Positions 63,628 to 64,000 of a stretch of 64,000 nt of DNA are shown here, one piece after another. How positions within the stretch are numbered: position 1 is the stretch's first letter; each line of letters begins with the position of its first letter. The notes under the pieces are model-generated. The model saw only the letters and a list, made by a program, of their open reading frames with translations, was not told the DNA's origin and searched no databases. A program made the translations under genes and the position numbers. The stretch comes from Micromonospora sp. NBRC 110009 (GTDB lineage Bacteria > Actinomycetota > Actinomycetes > Mycobacteriales > Micromonosporaceae): NCBI RefSeq assembly GCF_030518795.1, contig NZ_CP130427.1, forward strand, positions 3,596,001-3,660,000. Direction: 5' to 3'.

Positions 63628-64000
63628 ATGGCCGAGCCGCACGACCTGACCGCGCTGGAACAGGCCGCCGCCATCCGCCGGGGCGAGCTGTCCAGCGTGG
63701 AGCTGGTCGAGCATCACCTGCACCGCGTCGACGCGCTCGGCGACACCGTCGGCGCGTTCGTCACGGTCACCCCCGAGCGGGCCCGGGAGGCGGCGCGGGC
63801 CGCCGACGCCGTACCGAGGGACGAGCGCGGACCGCTGCACGGCGTACCGACCGCGATCAAGGACCTGACGCTGACCGCCGGGGTGCGCACCACCTTCGGG
63901 TCGGCCGCCTTCGCCGACTTCGTGCCGCCGATCGACGCCGACGTGGTCCGGTTCATGGCGGCCGCCGGGCTGGTCAGCCTCGGCAAGACCACCACCTCCG
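63628..64000 (+). CDS. Amidase-signature enzyme (N-terminal part, cut by window end)
   Basis: 124 residues of an amidase-signature (GatA-like) protein are visible. LTALEQAAAIRRGELSSVEL, VEHHLHRVDALGDTVGAFVT, and HGVPTAIKDLTLTAGVRTTF with the catalytic Lys of the Ser-cisSer-Lys triad. The serines lie beyond the window. Its place at the tail of the kynurenine operon, which lacks a canonical formamidase, makes it a candidate for deformylating N-formylkynurenine, but amidases are versatile and this is inference. ATG 63628 is the obvious start. Confidence 0.85.
   Translation, partial: MAEPHDLTALEQAAAIRRGELSSVELVEHHLHRVDALGDTVGAFVTVTPERAREAARAADAVPRDERGPLHGVPTAIKDLTLTAGVRTTFGSAAFADFVPPIDADVVRFMAAAGLVSLGKTTTS

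Overview
The window is high-GC DNA with dense, mostly overlapping genes and frequent GTG starts, as expected of an actinomycete. I infer a Micromonospora-like member of the Micromonosporaceae from three things: the mix of SigE-family ECF sigma factors, class F sortase, cob genes, EttA and HPF; the codon bias; and a dispersed repeat with a GGAAGGGCCCC...GTTAAC core that I associate with that genus. No rRNA was seen, and the only tRNA is tRNA-Arg(UCU). LAYOUT: 1-9.3 kb holds regulatory and housekeeping genes: two sensor-kinase-type proteins, methyltransferases, two ECF sigma factors, secreted or lipoprotein genes and a RibD-like reductase. 9.4-17.75 kb is an accessory region ending in tRNA-Arg. 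It carries a 44-bp duplication of the tRNA 3' part (13320 and 17671), an integrase remnant, three copies of a 21-bp arm-like repeat, small membrane proteins, a lone GntR protein, a HEAT-repeat protein, a sulfotransferase, a MerR-methyltransferase fusion and a decayed DUF5753 gene. It reads as one or two eroded integrative elements in tandem. 17.8-22.6 kb returns to core genes (lipase-like hydrolase, hibernation factor HPF, SSB), interrupted by an IS110-family transposase. 22.7-38.5 kb contains two groups of cobalamin genes (cobD-cobQ; a CobB-like gene; cobC-cobT-cysG/cobA) with a DNA ligase, SURF1, an M20 peptidase and a penicillin-binding protein between them. 38.6-42.6 kb is the trehalose pair otsA and otsB-GH15. 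42.9-52.3 kb holds ettA, a thioesterase, YbjN, a group II globin, an MFS transporter, MscS, HNH and a sortase with its probable partner. 52.3-64 kb is a tryptophan catabolic operon. HOW THE GENES WORK TOGETHER: the last 11 kb encodes almost every step from tryptophan to pyruvate and acetyl-CoA in one co-directional run. The order is tryptophan 2,3-dioxygenase, kynureninase, kynurenine 3-monooxygenase, aminomuconate-semialdehyde dehydrogenase, oxopentenoate hydratase, acetaldehyde dehydrogenase, hydroxy-oxovalerate aldolase, oxalocrotonate decarboxylase, RidA-type aminomuconate deaminase, 3-hydroxyanthranilate dioxygenase and ACMS decarboxylase. A divergent Lrp/AsnC gene sits at its head and an amidase (cut by the window end) at its tail. 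A canonical kynurenine formamidase is the one missing step. The most interesting leads are a CobB-like protein that has lost its P-loop lysine and glutaminase cysteine, a dispersed repeat translated in frame inside the CysG-type fusion, the tandem att structure at tRNA-Arg, a sortase with an 11-copy nonapeptide repeat, the MerR-methyltransferase fusion, and DosR-like and LexA-like sites before dormancy and repair genes.
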